Assembly: GCA_963920665.1 (NCBI GenBank)
Contig: OY987271.1
Span: 9,303,350 to 9,367,349 of the forward strand
Origin: Straminergon stramineum
Taxonomy: Eukaryota > Streptophyta > Bryopsida > Hypnales > Calliergonaceae
Length of the DNA stretch: 64,000 nt
Direction of reading: 5' to 3'
Both the position numbers and the translations under genes were made by a program. This document shows positions 11,916 to 24,400 of this stretch, piece after piece. The number at the start of each line of letters is the position of its first letter. Positions within the stretch are counted from its first letter, which is position 1. The notes beneath the pieces were generated by a model. It searched no databases. It was not told the origin of the DNA and saw only the letters and a program-made list of their open reading frames with translations.

Positions 11916-12252
11916 CGGATTCCTGGATATTTCAATGTTGAATTTCCTATGGTGAATGTCTGAACATCATTCACTATGCCTTCCAAGCAATAAAAGGTTG
12001 ATTGATTACTAACTATTCTAAGTAGTTCAAATTCCAAAAAAAAACAAGTTCAATTAATCCAATAGTTAGTGATGTTGACCATTGTGGCCTAACTAAGCCA
12101 AAACTCTTGTTCTTCGATATGAGGTTGCCAAAAATCAAATGTAAAATATCCTAAAGTGTAACCAAATTTCTAGAAGATGGAGCATGAAAGACCTCTTGAA
12201 GCCACTTGGATTCAAATTATAGACAACAAAATTGTTTTGGAGGTCAACTCCA
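11916..12252. other. Unassigned AT-rich spacer
   Basis: No repeat partner, coding frame or RNA fold was recognised between the foldback right end and the MITE at 12253. Confidence 0.4.
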
Positions 12253-12413
12253 CACTAGTAGAACCCCATGCTTTTTATGACGCATTTTTTGTGACATCCA
12301 CTTATTTTTATGTCAACAATGACATCAAGACATTAGTTGTAACATCAAACATAACATAAAAACAAGTGGACATCACAAAAATGTGTTATAAAAAACAGGG
12401 GTTTCTTCTAGTG
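12253..12413. mobile_element. CACTA-type MITE, 161 bp foldback
   Basis: It starts CACTAGTAGAACCCC and ends GGGGTTTCTTCTAGTG. The inner parts are also inverted: GTGACATCCACTTATTTTTA near 12291 pairs with the block ending GTGGACATCAC near 12375, so nearly the whole element is a hairpin. The GACATC motif is the same one that crowds the 14.6-kb CACTA element and the 35063 element. The flanks CCA and CTA give no perfect 3-bp duplication. It is a non-autonomous CACTA relative. Confidence 0.8.
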
Positions 12414-12419
12414 CTAAGG

Positions 12420-13440
12420 TAGATGTCTAATTAAACCATTTTCTTTTTTTTCTTTTAAAATTCAAATACAAGGTTGGATCTAATAGTTCAAGTTAGACCT
12501 TTAGAGACTTTCTAAGCTATAATTTTGGATTTAGATTGGTGTAGATCATACCTAGAGGTTTCCAAAACTATATCACACTTAGAAAATGGAAAAAGATATG
12601 ACAAAATGAAGTATGATGCTAGTTTTGGATGAAAAAAAATAAAAGTCATCCAAGCTCAAGAATTGACAAACCATGACTTACTATTAGACTAATTTCTAAC
12701 TTTTGGTGAAAAGCTTCCAAAATAATACCAAATAGATTGCGCCAATGGCTTCAAAAGGTCTAGAATAACTTATAGGCAATGTAAATCCCTTTCTCTAGGT
12801 CATTCACATTTATTAAGTAATGAATGGTCAAAATAAAAAATTATAAAGTTTCAAATGAAGGAATTTACATTTTTCTAAAAATTTTGCCTTGGCTTGAAGT
12901 ATTAAAAAGGACTGTTGGAGTAGGAAAAGACTCCAATTTGACTTTGTTTAGATGTCATGTACTCCAGTGGTTGTGGTCAACACCTCAAATTCGTTTAAAA
13001 TTTGCCCAAAATTGTTGAAGTTTTCCATTCAGGTACTTGTTGATGTCACAATGCTTGAAAATTTGTCAAGGAGCATTATTATGAATAAAAATTCTATCCT
13101 AATTTTTAGTGGAATTTTACCACAATTAAGATAATTTCTAAGAATTCTTTAACATTGCCTGAAGGGGTTGATTTTCTAGAAACTAACTTCTACAATTTAG
13201 AAAAATCTAAAACTTTGAAGGTGACTCCTAAATATTTCCAAAATACCAAGTGAAGGCTCATATTCTTACTCTACATTTTCACAAGAAGGCTTGATTGTGA
13301 TTACCTCCTCTTAAATTTGGTGGACCAATAATCATTTGATTGGAAGGGAATATTGACAAATTGATTTCACCATTGAGCTCCTGGCCTATTTTTATTGTAA
13401 AGTACCTTTCTTCAATACCATTAGGGATATTCATGGCTTC
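12420..13440 (+). repeat. Terminal segment of family F
   Basis: This region is a diverged direct copy of 18640-19170 and of the right-edge sequence from about 63640, and an inverted copy of 54300-54850. Shared signs are the TACTTGT...GTC block, CATTATTATGA near 13073, and TTTTTAGTGGAATTTTACC near 13100. The short frames in it are not conserved between copies. Confidence 0.6.
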
Positions 13441-14289
13441 TTCATGAACTCAAAGTTCTCTGAAGAATGAATAGTTAGTACAAGAAAATAGGAGTCAATG
13501 CACTACAGTTCAGGTGAAGATGGTGTGACACCCCTTTTGCACTGCGTGGAGGACTCGTGTGAAGAATGAGTTCACAAATACACAAGTATAGCAGGTGTCG
13601 GGTTCTCATTTGACGTGCGGGGGTGAGTGATGCAAGTCACAAAATATACTTACCTTGTGAAATTTTCCGTACACCCATTCTTTTGCTCTGGAGGTGAATA
13701 ATGAACATCGAGAAACCTACGCAGTAGAAGTATATTCCAACACCAAGAGCTAACTACAAACCAATCCTAAATCACCATGTCCTGATTTTGTGAAGAATGG
13801 GAGCGTAGTGAAGAAGCTATGACTACCCCTATTCTTCACACTGCTTGAGTTTTCATTTGCAACGGCAACATTTAACTTTTATTTTTCTTCCAAAATAACT
13901 AGTTACCCACACTTTGTCTATTATGAGGTCTTCAAGACCTAAATGGCATCTATCTACATAGAAATTACTAAATCTAATTTTATCGAGGTGTGGGTGTTTT
14001 AACTCAATCCTTGAGATAAAATGAGAACGACTGGATTTTTTACGTTTTCGATCTTCTACTCCTAAATGGGTGTCTAAACGTTGTTCAATTGTGCCTTTCA
14101 AGAAATGGAAAAATGTTTTCTTTTGCTAAATCCTAAATGATCTAAATATAAACTTGAAACAATACATCCTCCAATAGTTGGAAGTTTTAGTTAGTTTTGG
14201 CTAATATGTGCCCAAATTTTGGATTTTCAAATAAAAATCATGAAAATCTAGATTCTAAGTGACATCAACTGTAGAGAATGTTATGCCCT
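13441..14289. other. Unassigned stretch between family F pieces
   Basis: This stretch includes slightly GC-richer sequence at 13520-13850. A minus-strand frame of 82 codons (13853-14101) shows no motif. A short hairpin-prone motif around GAGATAAAAT near 14013 is shared with 8653 at the inner end of the IR2 left arm. No gene recognised. Confidence 0.35.
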
Positions 14290-15391
14290 TTCCGAGATGG
14301 TAAATCATTCCTTAATCAAGCTTTTCCACTAAAAGTTATCTATGGATGAAGTTCTACCTTTAAATTATCCTATCAAACTTCATCCATCAATTTCTATTGG
14401 CCTATTGATCCACATTGTATTTCAATTTTGAGAAATTGTTCAATGTTAATTCTAATTTTCTAATTTTTAATTTCACTTGCAATTGATAGATGACTACAAC
14501 TTCATCCAAATCAAGACTTATTTCAAACTAAAGTTCATCCTACCCTATCTTCTTCAATTTAATCTATTTTTCTAAGTATATGTTAGTTATAGAATACTCT
14601 AAAGATTTCCTATGTGATTTTAATTTCAAATTTTTCTTTAGTTGTCTTCAAAAGATTCCCATTGACTATCTATTCATTCAACGGGAATCTTTTGAAGAAT
14701 AGATAGACAATAGGAATGGGACTTTTAAATTTAAGTTATTATTTTTAAATTTTTAATATTTAGTTTGTAAAATTTAAATTTCTAAAAATTTTCTCAGTTA
14801 AAAATAAATTATCTTTCTAAAATGTTAAGACACTTAAATATTGGACTTTCCTATCAAAAATTATAGACAAATGAAGTTTGGACATTAGTTTGCACTCTCA
14901 TACTTCATCCAATGCTTTCTACTAACCTATAATTTCAAATTGATTTTTCTCTTAGGTTTTGAACTTCGGCTTCAATCCAAATTCCATCATTCTTTTTGAA
15001 TGATTTTGGATGATTTTTACAACTTTTCATCCAAAACTAATTTTTTTTGACTACTTAACTTCATTCATTCTTATCTTGTTCAATTTTTATCTATTTTCTA
15101 AGTTTAATCTATTCTTGAAAGCCTCCAAAAATTAACTACTCAATTCTAAATTCAAAGTTGGGTATTAGCAGACTTTTGAAGGACTAACTCAATTGTTTCA
15201 TTTTTAATTCTAATTCCTATTTCTCGAGAAACATTAAATAATCAAAGGGTTATTGAATACCATTGTTAAGCACATACCTTGAATGCCATTGATACAACAA
15301 TCCCATCTTCCTATATCATGATTGTGATTGAGTTGTAATATCCATCTCACTCTATCACATGTTTTTTCTTGGATGTTTGTATACCACTTAA

Positions 15392-16297
15392 CCCATCACA
15401 TCCTAAGGCCATTTTTTTTGTCAAAAACATTCAAAACTGTCATTTCTATTGGGTTCATCCAAGAAAATAGAAAAAAATATTTTTCTAAGAATCTAACCAT
15501 AGGATCTTGTACTTGACTTATTTGATCTCATTTGGTAAAAATTTCATGAAATTTGACCATATAAATTGGAAGATAATTGCATTCAAAGATGGCAAAAAAG
15601 TTTATTTGACCCCGTCTTGCAATTTTAGATGACTTTGGCTACCATTTGTGTTATTGTTTTTACACTATAGACTTTTAATTTTTTTTCAATTATGTTGAAA
15701 AATTGGTTTAAAATCTAGGAAAAAACTTTCAACAAACATACACTCGATTTTCATTCTTAAAAAATTGTTAAGGAGAAGTAGGTTTAAAATTGAATGAAAA
15801 AATTAATTGTTAATAGCTTTAAGATAGAATTGAAATACAATAATTCCAATGGTGAGATTTTTCTAATTAGTATACTTAACATTGTCGAGCAATTCTTTTT
15901 TGAATAGTGAAAATTTTATTCCAAAATGAATTCTATAAGTTATTTTATGAAGAAGATCCTTAGATTGCCTAAAAATCAAGATTGTCTAAAATTTTTTTCA
16001 TCAGTAGTCCAAATAGAATGAATCCAAGCTTCACATGTAGACAAAATATAATATTTTGGAATTAAAAAAAAATTAATATTGACTTTTTGTGATTTTTTTG
16101 TACTACCCACTAACCTCCATTTTTGGCTTATTGTGCCATAACTTTTGCTCTTGGGCACTAATTGAAAAAAAATTAATATTTTCAGGAAGCTTATGTGTTT
16201 TTTTAGCTTCAAAAAAAGTTTCAAAAAAACACGATGAATAGGAAGACCATATGAGCCTATCCAAAGTTGCATTCTGGTCCTGTCAGCTCAATGGGAC
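15392..16297 (+). mobile_element. Family B TTAA element with recoverable empty site
   Basis: Length 906 bp, flanked by TTAA at 15388-15391 and 16298-16301. The TIRs are worn (CCCATCACATCC on the left, AATGGGAC on the right). The interior block with GTCATTTCTATTG matches the other copies. The opposite IR2 arm (near 7620, inverse strand) has the uninterrupted site, with a single TTAG where this copy has TTAA on both sides. The host sequence AAGCTTACAACCATAATTG resumes right after. This shows both the insertion and the target duplication. Confidence 0.85.
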
Positions 16298-16947
16298 TTA
16301 AATAGGAAGCTTACAACCATAATTGCAACTCTAAACTAATATCTTTGCTTCTCTAATTTAGGTATACTTCCTTTTTCTACTATTTTCTATAGTCCCTTCT
16401 ATCTTTTTCTAATTTTTCTAATGGTTTTTAAGTTGCCATTGTTGACTTCTACTATTCAAATTATTTCTAATTGATACTAAGAATCAAACTAATGGAAAGA
16501 CATAGGCCTTGAAAATTCTCTAATTTTTGGAATCAAATAAGTTTAAAAAAACAACCATGGTTCAACCTTAATTATAGGGTCAAATTAGCTTACTAACTCC
16601 ATTAAATTTTGGTTCACTACTTATCTTCTCCTTCTTCGTTCCTACATACTTAGACCCCAACTACAGCCTTATTCCTTTCTTCTCCTAGTACTTGTTGGAT
16701 GATTTTTTTGTTTTTTTTCTTAATAATACCTAATTCTCACAAATTAGAGTACCCCAATATAGGTCAAACACCCAACAAGGTTCAAATCCCTCGGAAGAAG
16801 TTGGCCGTTGATCTCCCCTTTCGATTTTATGGTCCATAGTTCTTGTAACCCCGTCCCATGTATACTAGATCATCCATCAATCCTCCAAGATCGTGTGGTC
16901 TAGATTCATCTGTAGCCTTGTCCCTATATACACCTAGACAACTTCAA

Positions 16948-17355
16948 AGCATCCCCACTAGGAGCTTCTCTATCCCTATCCAGATGAATTCCATTTGGAT
17001 AGGGAAGAACACCCCTCCACTAGTATGATGTATCCTTAAAATTTTAGAGAGGGAGTGTTTGAATTCCCTATGTAAGAGGCCATATATGGAACTAGAATGC
17101 AATAAATTGTATATTGCTTTTCATTGTGCTTGTATGATGTGTGCTTCTCCGATTTGAGCTTGCATTGTTTCCTTTGACTTTTTTTTATTGTGTGTGCAAC
17201 TTCATTTGATTCCTTAATGCTTCTTTTGATGGTAAATTGCTTGAAATTTTGAATCGATGGGGAATAATTGGTAGGGCTCTCATTCCCTATCCCCATCTTT
17301 TCTCCCTCTTCATCCATATAGGGATAGAGATAGGGAAGTCCCTAGTAGGGATGCT
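16948..17355. mobile_element. 408-bp MITE with ~34-bp inverted ends
   Basis: The left end AGCATCCCCACTAGGAGCTT is mirrored by CCCTAGTAGGGATGCT at the right, and the similarity goes on through a TCTCTATCCCTATCC block. No clear target duplication was seen, so the superfamily is left open. A 93-codon minus frame inside has no recognisable domain. Confidence 0.7.
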
Positions 17356-19914
17356 CTTAAGCCTTCCCATAACTTAATCCAGGACAATTGTAAGTCTTCC
17401 TTCAACTCAAATTGAGGTGAGTCATATGAACTTGTTGGTTTCTTTTTGATTAATTTGTCTAACTACTTTAGTAGAAGAATTGGATAAATCCCAAACAAAT
17501 AACATATGAGAATGAGACCCCCAAAATTTGTAAAAATACTTTACCCAAGCCCCAAGCCCCAAGTACTATGATTTATATGATTAAAATATTTTCTACACAA
17601 ACTAACAAACAAAGAATTAATTTGGCCAGTGCATAAAAAGACCTCTCACGTAGATTCAAAGCTTTGCCATTTGGGACAATTTACTTTGAAAAAATGATAA
17701 TGATTGGATAGAAAAAATAGGCAACTCTTTAGAAACATACATGCAAAGTCAAAGCTTTGTTGTATAAGGTTAATATCAATGGAAGGAATAACTAGAACAA
17801 AAACAAAGAAAGGAAATACCCATAATGAGTTTTAAAAAAAATAGATCATACAAAGTCAAAGCTTCATTGTTTGGGGGTAAAATCTAAACAAAAGGAGACA
17901 AAGAAAACTATGCACTAACACAAAAGGGAAGGAAGGAAAGTGTCTCAATAAATGAAATGAAGTCAAGCTTTGTCATTGGTTAGAAAAATTTAGACAATGA
18001 TAGAAACCCCTAGAAATTTGACAAAATAAGTGTCTAGTAGGTCAAGGCTCTAGGAAAAATTCTCCAAAATGGGAATTTCTACACAAGGAATTAGTGCAAG
18101 GTCACAACAAAGAAACAGTGACCCAAAAGATTTCATAACCCCCCTAAAACCACAATGATTAGTAATCAACAAAACACAAGCATGTATGCAAGCAATAATG
18201 TGTCAAGGCTTGAAGGGACCCTTGCATCCTTTAAGTAGTACACAAAAATAGTTAGAAAGATGAGCAAAATGATACAATAATACAAAGTGGACAAAAAATG
18301 GCCAAATTGGCCTTAAACACTACAAATTCAAAAGCATCAACAATTTGACAATAGCAAATAGGTGGATGTTTTGAGAGAAGGGGGAGTCAACTTTTATGTT
18401 TTTTCCAAGGCTTCCAACTCCTATTTTTAACCTCTAGAAGTTTCTAGGTTTAACCACTAACTACCACTAATTACTAATAAAAAAACAACTACAAATGACA
18501 AATAGATAGTGCCAAAAGGCCCAAATTAGCGGAAGGTCCTCCCAAACCCTATTCTTAAGTCATTTGGGCTAGCAAAAGTCAACAAATAGTCAAGACAAAG
18601 TTATGTAAAAATCATTGATGATGGAATTTGTACTTCTCAAATATTTTGACTTGCCAAGAGTTTGCCAGGGATGTTAGGAGTAAGAAAATCCCTCTTGTCT
18701 CTTTTGGATGTCACAAGCTCCCAATACATTGGTCAACACATTAAATCTATTTAAATTTTGGCAAAATTTAATGGAGTTGCTAATTTGGGTACTTGTCAGA
18801 GTCAAAATGCCTTGAAATATGTCAAGGCACATTATTATGATTAAATATTCTATCTTAATTTTTAGTGGAATTGTACCTCAACTTGAAGAATTTTTAAGAA
18901 CTTCTCAATCCAATTTAAGTAGTTTACTTTCTAGAAAGTCATATCTTGTATTTTAGAAAATTATGAATTTTTTTGGTTAACTTCTAAAAAATCTATAAAT
19001 ACTATGTGCAGGTTTAGATTCTTACTTTGATCTTTTCTCAAGAATTTTCGATTTAATTATCTCCTTTGAAATTTGATAAATAAAGAATCTTTTGACTGGA
19101 ATGGAATTTTGACAAATTGATTGTGTCGTTCAGTTCCTAGCATGTTTTTGTGTCAATAATGCCTCTCTAAAATCTTTATTCATGTTGTCTTTATGTAGGT
19201 CTTATACCAATTAATATAAACATCTATCTATATTTTGATATGAATTCTATAATTGCACAGTATTTAACACAAAAATCAATTAGTAGTTATTTTTAAGTTA
19301 GCTTTTAGTTTTTTAATTGCTTTCATTTTATTTGATAGACTAAAGAAATAGAATATAAAGGGCAATAAAGATTGCATTGGAGAAGTTGTTGGAGAGACAT
19401 AGGATATAGGGATGATTGCAAGAAACACTACATGTTTTTGGTTCAAAAACCCGATTTCTAGTTGTAGGATTGGTAGTACTATGGACTACTGTCAATTTCG
19501 TGCGTTAGGCTATGCCTGCAAATTTTTAACCGTCAATTTTGAGCGCCTGCAAATCTTAATCATTGATTCAATACTATACATTACTATGTAGTACTATAGA
19601 CTACTATGGAGTACTATAGAAGCCACTGGGAGTAGAAAATAGCAAAAAAGGGGTCTATGGACTTTTTCATTTTTAGTAATTCAAAAAAATTCAAAAAATT
19701 CCTAGAAAAAAAGACATTTTAGTAGACAAGCTTGCTCTCACATTGCACCAAAAATTTCTTCAAGGAAAATTTTCTCCTGGCCGAAAAATGTGCACGAACA
19801 ATAGTCACTTTGGCCCCATGTAGACACCTCATGCAAAGGTTTTTTGCAAAAAAACTCTTTGTCTCTCATTGGAATCACTAGAAGAAAACACGCAGTTGCC
19901 CGATTGCGAAATTT

Positions 19915-21450
19915 AGACACTCAGACATCAGATCAAACATTAAGCATGTCGACGTAGGTGTCTAATCACATCGTGTTGGCAAAAATAGGGGTCGGACATC
20001 CAAAAATAAGTCTGTACAGCGGCATGCTAAGCACCGGACATCCAAAAAAACACTGGTCAACGAGTGCCAGAACTCTACCATGTGGCTACAAATTTGGTGC
20101 CACATGAGCATGGGTAGCCAGGTTGGCGATTTTCTCATCCATCCAATTTTGGTGATGTGGCATCTAATGTGGCATCTGATGTGTACATTGATCGGGGAGT
20201 CAACATTAGGTGACATGGCATCTTCGAATGTTGACGTGGACAATTTTGGTGCGTGGAGAAGCCTCTTCTGGAGCTTTCTACATACATATGGAAGATGTCT
20301 TTTCAGACATCACAAAGTCTAACACGATGTTGTCCTAGACACAACTATGTTAAAGACAATGTTTATGCGGAACATGCACTGCTAGTAAGCACTACGATTC
20401 TAACGCCATTTGTGTCGTCTGAGGCTTTCATAGTGGGGCATTTGACATGGTTAAGGACATGTTCATGCAATTTTCTACTAGACGTGTGGCGCGTTGGATG
20501 TCAACATTCATATGTACAACATTTTTACAAGTAACAAATCATTTTAGACAACATGTGCATGCTTCATACCAACGTGCTTGAAGATTGAGTTTGAGCATGG
20601 GATGTCTGAAATGACACTAACTAGTTAGGCAATTGAGAAGCACAAGTCTGTGTAGACAATGTTTAGGATGTGTATAGGGCTATGTTTAATGACATGCATG
20701 CATAGCTTTTGATGCTTCCATGTTTAGGGCAAGCTTAGATGTGATAGCAATGTGCACTATGAGACATGAATGAAGACATGTTGTAGACTTCACAGACATT
20801 GACACTGAATTGAAGGGGTCTAGGATTATGTCCTACCTAACCACATAGTGCATTCCTATGTGCGCTTGTAGACAGACGTAGAGACATCAAAACAATGCGG
20901 TGCAACATTGCAATGATCGTGAGGACGTTGAACATTAGACATTGTGCCCACATTTGAAGAGACCTAAACAACGCTTTGGCATGGCACGTATTTACCAAAG
21001 TTGGTTTTACACTATATCAATGAATGACATTGCATAGCAAGAGAGCTTAGCACAATCACAATACTTGAAATACATGCACCACTGAATGGAGGAACCTCTA
21101 GGCAAACAAAAAATATCATATTCATATACCAATAAAGTGTTGCAAGGAAAACAAATCTCCATGAGGAGAACAAAGCTTTTGTAAAAGGTAATATAGCACA
21201 ACATGCCCCACAAAAAATATAATAGACACTAAACCTGTTTAGATAATCATGAAATAGTGCCACCAAGAAGTTCTCACAATGTTGCATGAAGTGTCCTCTA
21301 TGTCTAAGCAAACATCTGAGCGTTGAAGGCGAGGTCTCCATGGATAGAAGGAGTCCTGCAAACAAACGCTAGACGTTAGTGACAATGGACAAACAAACAA
21401 CTGAAGGCCTACTAGCGACATATCCATGCTTTTGAGAGAATCAAAACACA
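19915..21450. promoter_or_regulatory. Left subterminal GACAT-motif region
   Basis: The motif GACAT and its inverse ATGTC, often within GGACATCCAAAAA (about 19996 and 20036) or AGACATCACAAAG (about 20306), recurs many times on both strands. Such subterminal repeats bind the TnpA-like protein in En/Spm elements. The same motif recurs inside the right end (33400-34460), the MITE at 12253 and the element at 35063. I did not count the copies exhaustively. Confidence 0.6.
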
Positions 21451-21459
21451 CCTCAATGG

Positions 21460-24400
21460 TCATTTCTTCCGTGATGCTTCTCCTTTTTTGGGTTGCCCCC
21501 CTCCTATAGGGGGATTGGGTTTGGGCACTTGTTGCATGGTTCCCTTCGTAGCCTTCACAGTGGTGACCACTTGTGTTGGCTTTGGTGTTGGCTTTAAGGT
21601 CCTTGTCACTTGATTGGCGCGAGACGACGATCCCGTAGATGGAAGATTTTCAACTTGATTGCACATAATACCACCGTACATACTATTAGAACTAAATGAT
21701 AAAACACTATAATAAGAGAGAGATACAGAATGTCCAATACAATGTCTAAAACAATACACCAATGTCTAGCTCCCATCTATGCTCTTGTCTTGTTCAACAT
21801 GAGAAATACCTCTCGAGGGTTGGATTGCCCTGCCAAGGCAATAGAAGTACCCTCTCCCTCGACGGATGCAAGCTGAGCCACTATGGAATATGGATCCGTA
21901 GGGACGTCCATGGGAGCACTCACTACGTTATCAACAAGTGTTGCAGGGGGTTAAGGGCCACTCCGTCAATGCCGGGAGTGGTACCCACAGCAACATCAAC
22001 CTCAATCTGTTCGGGATCAATTTCTCCTGCATTGTCTGGGGGATGGTCCATCAAGTAGTCAACCTCAGGCTCCGCGTCCTCATCTGCATCCACGCCAACG
22101 TCTGCACCAACTTCACCAGCTTGCACAACATTGGCTCTATCTCCATCAACGTCACTTGCAGCAGTGTTGTGATCGTAAAAGACTTGGGGAATATCGGTGT
22201 AAACGTTGCCTTGCAAGAATGCCAGGCCTGCGGGTGTTGATGCAAGAATCTGATGCTATACACTGTCAGGGCCAAAGGATTGTACAAGCAAACGGATCAA
22301 GTTATTCATCTCAGCAAGACGATCTCCAATCTCTGATGTTGTTGCATGCACTCCCTCGATGTCTTGAGGGGATGCATATCGGATGTTTGCATTGTAGAGC
22401 TCTTTTTCATGCTGGGCAAACTCTTCTTCGCTGGCACGCTGAAGCTCATCATCTTGAAGTATGCATCCTAGTTTCAGAGTCTGCCAATTATACATCACAA
22501 GCTCACTATTAGTCTAAAGAAACAGTAAAGAAAACAAAAGATGTGCATCTAGACATCGGTGAGGAAATAAATAAGAGGCCACTTGTCAACACCTATGCTT
22601 ATACATGCATGATAACAACATTAACTAATGCTGGTAAGGACAACAAATTTAGCATAGAAACATTGAAACACCACTTAGAGTGAAGCACATGTTACCAACT
22701 CCCCCATCATACGCTTTTCTATGGACCTCATCTAGGTTTCCTTGTTGCTCTTAGACTTTGAAACTGCACGCATCTGCATTGACTTCTCTTGAACCTTTAC
22801 TGATCTACGCTTCGCTTTGAGGGTTTCCCAAACCTCGGGGTCCAAGCCAACGGGCATAGGTAAATCAAGGTCAATGAGCTTCATGAGGCTGTGGCATACA
22901 TTGATCAAAGTCTTCGTCACAAACTGAACATACCAGCCTAGGTTGATCTCAAGACCACCTTTAACAGTCTAGTCTGCAAGGGCAACAAAATCAAGTGAAC
23001 TTAGAGTCCAAAGTAGTGAATCATCTGATAAATAGACATCTTGCTCAACACTGAAACGTCCGAGACAGCATGTGGACGTCTGTTGCACCAACACCAAAAC
23101 GCAAACCATTACAACAACTCCAATGTCAATTAATACCTGCTGCCACGCATTCAAAGAACCGCATTTTGTCCTTCATTGGCTGGTCGCCCCACCCATATGC
23201 TAGGTGGAGATCCTTTGCAAATGACTTCACATCATTTGCAAGATATTCAGCGGCTTTTCCGTAAGGATTGCCACGTCTATCCACCTTCACTACTTGCTTA
23301 TCCCCCTTTGTAGTGTCCTCCTTCTTGATGATTCGTTTCACATGATTCGAGGGTGGATTTTGAGGTGGAGTTGGCTCCTTTTCCAACATCAGTGTGTCGG
23401 GATCATCGTTTGAGGACGACGAGTCCCCGTACTCGGACATCTGCTTGTGCCATGAAGACCACAAAGTCAAACCAAGAACATCTCTGTTGCATAAAGACAT
23501 ATGACGTCTTCATCGATGTCTAGAACAATGTCTACATCAACGTCTCATGATGAAGCCAGTGCTAGAATCAGTGTCTACTAGCAAAATTACGTTGACGTGA
23601 GACTCACTTGACAACACCTCAATTAGCTGAATGGCCTTCACATAGACTCCTAAGACATGCTACTATAGGCAAGCATTCTCTAAGAAAACCTGAAATTGGA
23701 AACAAAGGGACAAAATGAAAGCACAAACTTGGATTTTGAGGGATCATCGGAGTCATTGCTGGAACCCTCATACTCCACTTCATCTTCCGGGTCAAACTCC
23801 TCCACCTCTTCTTGTACCATGCACACTTGGTGCTTCTTCAATGGTGGACTCCTCGCAGCAGCCTTCCCCTTCCCCTTCTCTTGTTGGTGGCTTGCCACTT
23901 GCCAATTGTCATTGCCATGCTTGGAGTGCTGCTCCAGGGACGAACAATTGTGGACCACTTGACGCGGCCTAGCATGTGATGAAATTCCCTGGCCATGTTG
24001 TGACTCTAGTCCACGCTTCATTGGCAATTTCGAACGATTTGGTGCCATTCTTGGTTCTGATAAAGGCCACTTCACAAAATCTTCACTTGCTATCTGGAAC
24101 AAACATGCAAGGAAAAACACCAAACGGGATCATTGTGACACTTCCTAAACATCACCTATGGCGCCCAAAGCTAAATATGTAGCACTTCACCTGATTGAGA
24201 CGTCTATTACAACATCAATCTCAACATCTAGACATTGTTCTAGGGTTCACTCACGTGACCTTCATATATTTCAAGATATCAAAAAGGGCGTCTAAGTATA
24301 GGGATTTCCAAAAGGATGAGACTCAAGCAACATAGCTATTGCTGTAGGCAGAAATTGAGATTCAACACGCACAAGGCCTTCATCACTGATCATGACAACA

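Larger units (their letters stand above)
14290..19170 (-). repeat. Right arm of IR2 (family F), interrupted
   Basis: The part from 14290 to about 16700 is inverted relative to 7220-8660. The remainder to 19170 resembles the outer part of the giant inverted repeat at 54-57 kb. Resemblances include several TCAAAGCTTTG motifs at 17657-17960 and the terminal block at 18640-19170. A family B element (15392-16297) and a MITE (16948-17355) are inserted. With those removed, the arm would be about 3.6 kb. No conserved reading frame was found. The arm limits are approximate because divergence is high. Confidence 0.55.
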